A stretch of 6,455 nucleotides of DNA, from NCBI GenBank assembly GCA_018064545.1, contig JAGHUY010000127.1, forward strand, positions 1 through 6,455, read 5' to 3'. The notes under the pieces were generated by a model, which saw nothing but the letters and a program-made list of their open reading frames with translations, did not search any database and was not told where the DNA came from. How positions within the stretch are numbered: position 1 is the first letter of the stretch; every line of letters begins with the position of its first letter. Below, piece after piece: positions 5,774-6,455 of the stretch. The translations under genes were made by a program, and so were the position numbers. Origin of the DNA: Candidatus Apopatosoma intestinale. Its GTDB lineage: Bacteria; Bacillota; Clostridia; Oscillospirales; CAG-272.

Positions 5774-5837
5774 GGCGGCAACAGAGGCGGATTCACGTTT
5801 TTTTAGTGAACTTGCACAATCTGTTTGCCGCCTTTTT
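5774..5837 (+). terminator. Rho-independent terminator with nested hairpin
   Basis: The left arm GGCGGCAACAGA (5774-5785) pairs with TCTGTTTGCCGCC (5820-5832), leaving one bulged T, and is followed by TTTTT (5833-5837). The loop contains a second hairpin, TTCAC (5792-5796) with GTGAA (5806-5810), around a T-rich loop. It begins 10 bases after the ATPase stop and closes the regulator-transporter operon. Confidence 0.85.
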
Positions 5838-5875
5838 ACGTTATCATAGAAAAATCCCGAAAGTGGTTTTTTGGC

Positions 5876-5904
5876 TTGAAAAAATGAGGTTTCTCACTTA
5901 TAAT
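5876..5904 (+). promoter_or_regulatory. Promoter of glgB
   Basis: TTGAAA (5876-5881) and TATAAT (5899-5904) are 17 bases apart, a strong sigma-A-type promoter with one mismatch in the -35. The predicted start near 5911 gives a leader of about 40 bases. A small dyad, TGAG-N4-CTCA (5885-5896), lies in the spacer. Placed after the terminator, it makes glgB a separate transcription unit. Confidence 0.8.
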
Positions 5905-5949
5905 ATAGTTGTTATTTAATCCATTTCTTGGAAAGAGGTGCCTTCGATT

Positions 5950-6455
5950 TTGCAGAATCATAACGATATGGCCCCCTATCTTTTCCGCCAGGGAGCCAAT
6001 ACCCATTCTTATGATTATCTCGGCGCCCATACCGTGCGGGAGGCTGACGGGTATCACACCGTCTTCCGCGTCTGGGCTCCGAACGCCGTGTCGGTCTGTC
6101 TCGTCGGTGATTTCAACGGATGGCGGGACGGGGAAGCCCCGATGACGTTTGATGAGCCGAGTGGGATTTGGGCTTATACGCTGGTGACAGACTATGATCC
6201 GGCCGGCAACAAGTATAAGTACCGGGTTACAGGGCGGGACAAGCGCACCCGGATGAAAGCCGACCCGTATGCGTTTTACGGTGAGACGCTGGCCGCTTCC
6301 GCTTCGATCCTGTATGACATCGGCGGTTACGTCTGGCAGGACGCGGATTTTGAAGAAAAGAAGCGAAAGCAGACGGAAGAATCGCGCAAAAAGGGGCATT
6401 TTTATGCCGCGCCGATGAACATCTATGAGATGCACGCCGCCTCATGGAAGACGCG
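5950..6455 (+). CDS. glgB: 1,4-alpha-glucan branching enzyme, N-terminal part (runs off right edge)
   Basis: Glycogen branching enzyme, which cuts alpha-1,4-glucan chains and rejoins them as alpha-1,6 branches; 168 codons are visible. FRQGANTHSYDYLGAH (12-27) leads into the CBM48 domain, with FRVWAPNAVSVCLVGDFNGW (39-58) and KYKYRVTGRDKRTRMKADPYAF. The fragment ends at NIYEMHAASWKT, matching the YEVHxGSW start of the GH13 catalytic domain, which lies beyond the window. CBM48 starts about 25 residues in, so the extra N1 domain of E. coli GlgB is absent. TTG 5950 is chosen because AGAGGTG (5934-5940) is nine bases upstream. GTG 5938 overlaps that site, and ATG 5968 is too far from it. The -10/-35 promoter lies just upstream. 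Confidence 0.92.
   Translation, partial: MQNHNDMAPYLFRQGANTHSYDYLGAHTVREADGYHTVFRVWAPNAVSVCLVGDFNGWRDGEAPMTFDEPSGIWAYTLVTDYDPAGNKYKYRVTGRDKRTRMKADPYAFYGETLAASASILYDIGGYVWQDADFEEKKRKQTEESRKKGHFYAAPMNIYEMHAASWKT

Noticed and set aside
5885..5896. TGAG-N4-CTCA dyad within the glgB promoter spacer
   Set aside because: Four-base arms are too short to claim as an operator; noted only as part of the promoter.
5836..6435. 199-codon minus-strand frame opposite glgB
   Set aside because: Antisense to glgB with no family resemblance, and it runs back across the glgB promoter into the terminator.

Overview
The window looks like a chromosomal segment from an anaerobic member of the Bacillota, most likely class Clostridia. 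Three things point there. The genes are moderately G+C-rich with strong AGGAG-type ribosome binding sites. The murB-whiA-dnaE order belongs to a neighbourhood conserved in that phylum. The lipoprotein transporter at the centre resembles a family I know mainly from Clostridia. I cannot name a genus. No RNA genes, insertion sequences, phage genes or CRISPR arrays were seen.

Region 1 (1-2586, minus strand) is a tightly packed housekeeping operon read right to left: murB (peptidoglycan precursor synthesis), whiA (sporulation/cell-division regulator homologue) and the 5' end of dnaE (replicative DNA polymerase III alpha, running off the left edge). murB and whiA nearly touch, and whiA and dnaE are 17 bases apart. 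In many Bacillota rapZ and mgfK/yvcK lie next to whiA; here they are absent.

Region 2 (2587-2755) is a divergent intergenic region. It holds a candidate extended -10 promoter for murB on the minus strand and a perfect TTGACA-N17-TATAAT promoter on the plus strand. The plus-strand promoter is preceded by three T-tracts and overlapped by two dyads. One dyad has the TGT-ACA half-sites and spacing of a Crp/Fnr-family operator and sits over the predicted transcription start.

Region 3 (2756-5763, plus strand) is a self-contained four-gene operon: a Crp/Fnr-family regulator with an unusual four-cysteine cluster beside its DNA-binding domain, a lipoprotein solute-binding protein, an ABC permease and a short ABC ATPase. 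Two of the three junctions are 4-base ATGA overlaps and the third is about 10 bases, so translation is probably coupled. Together they form a NitT/TauT-like (SsuABC/TauABC-type) importer of unassigned substrate with its own probably autoregulated regulator. This is the most interesting part of the window.

Region 4 (5764-6455) has a terminator with a nested hairpin, then a clear sigma-A-type promoter and the 5' end of glgB (glycogen branching enzyme), which runs off the right edge and probably starts at TTG.
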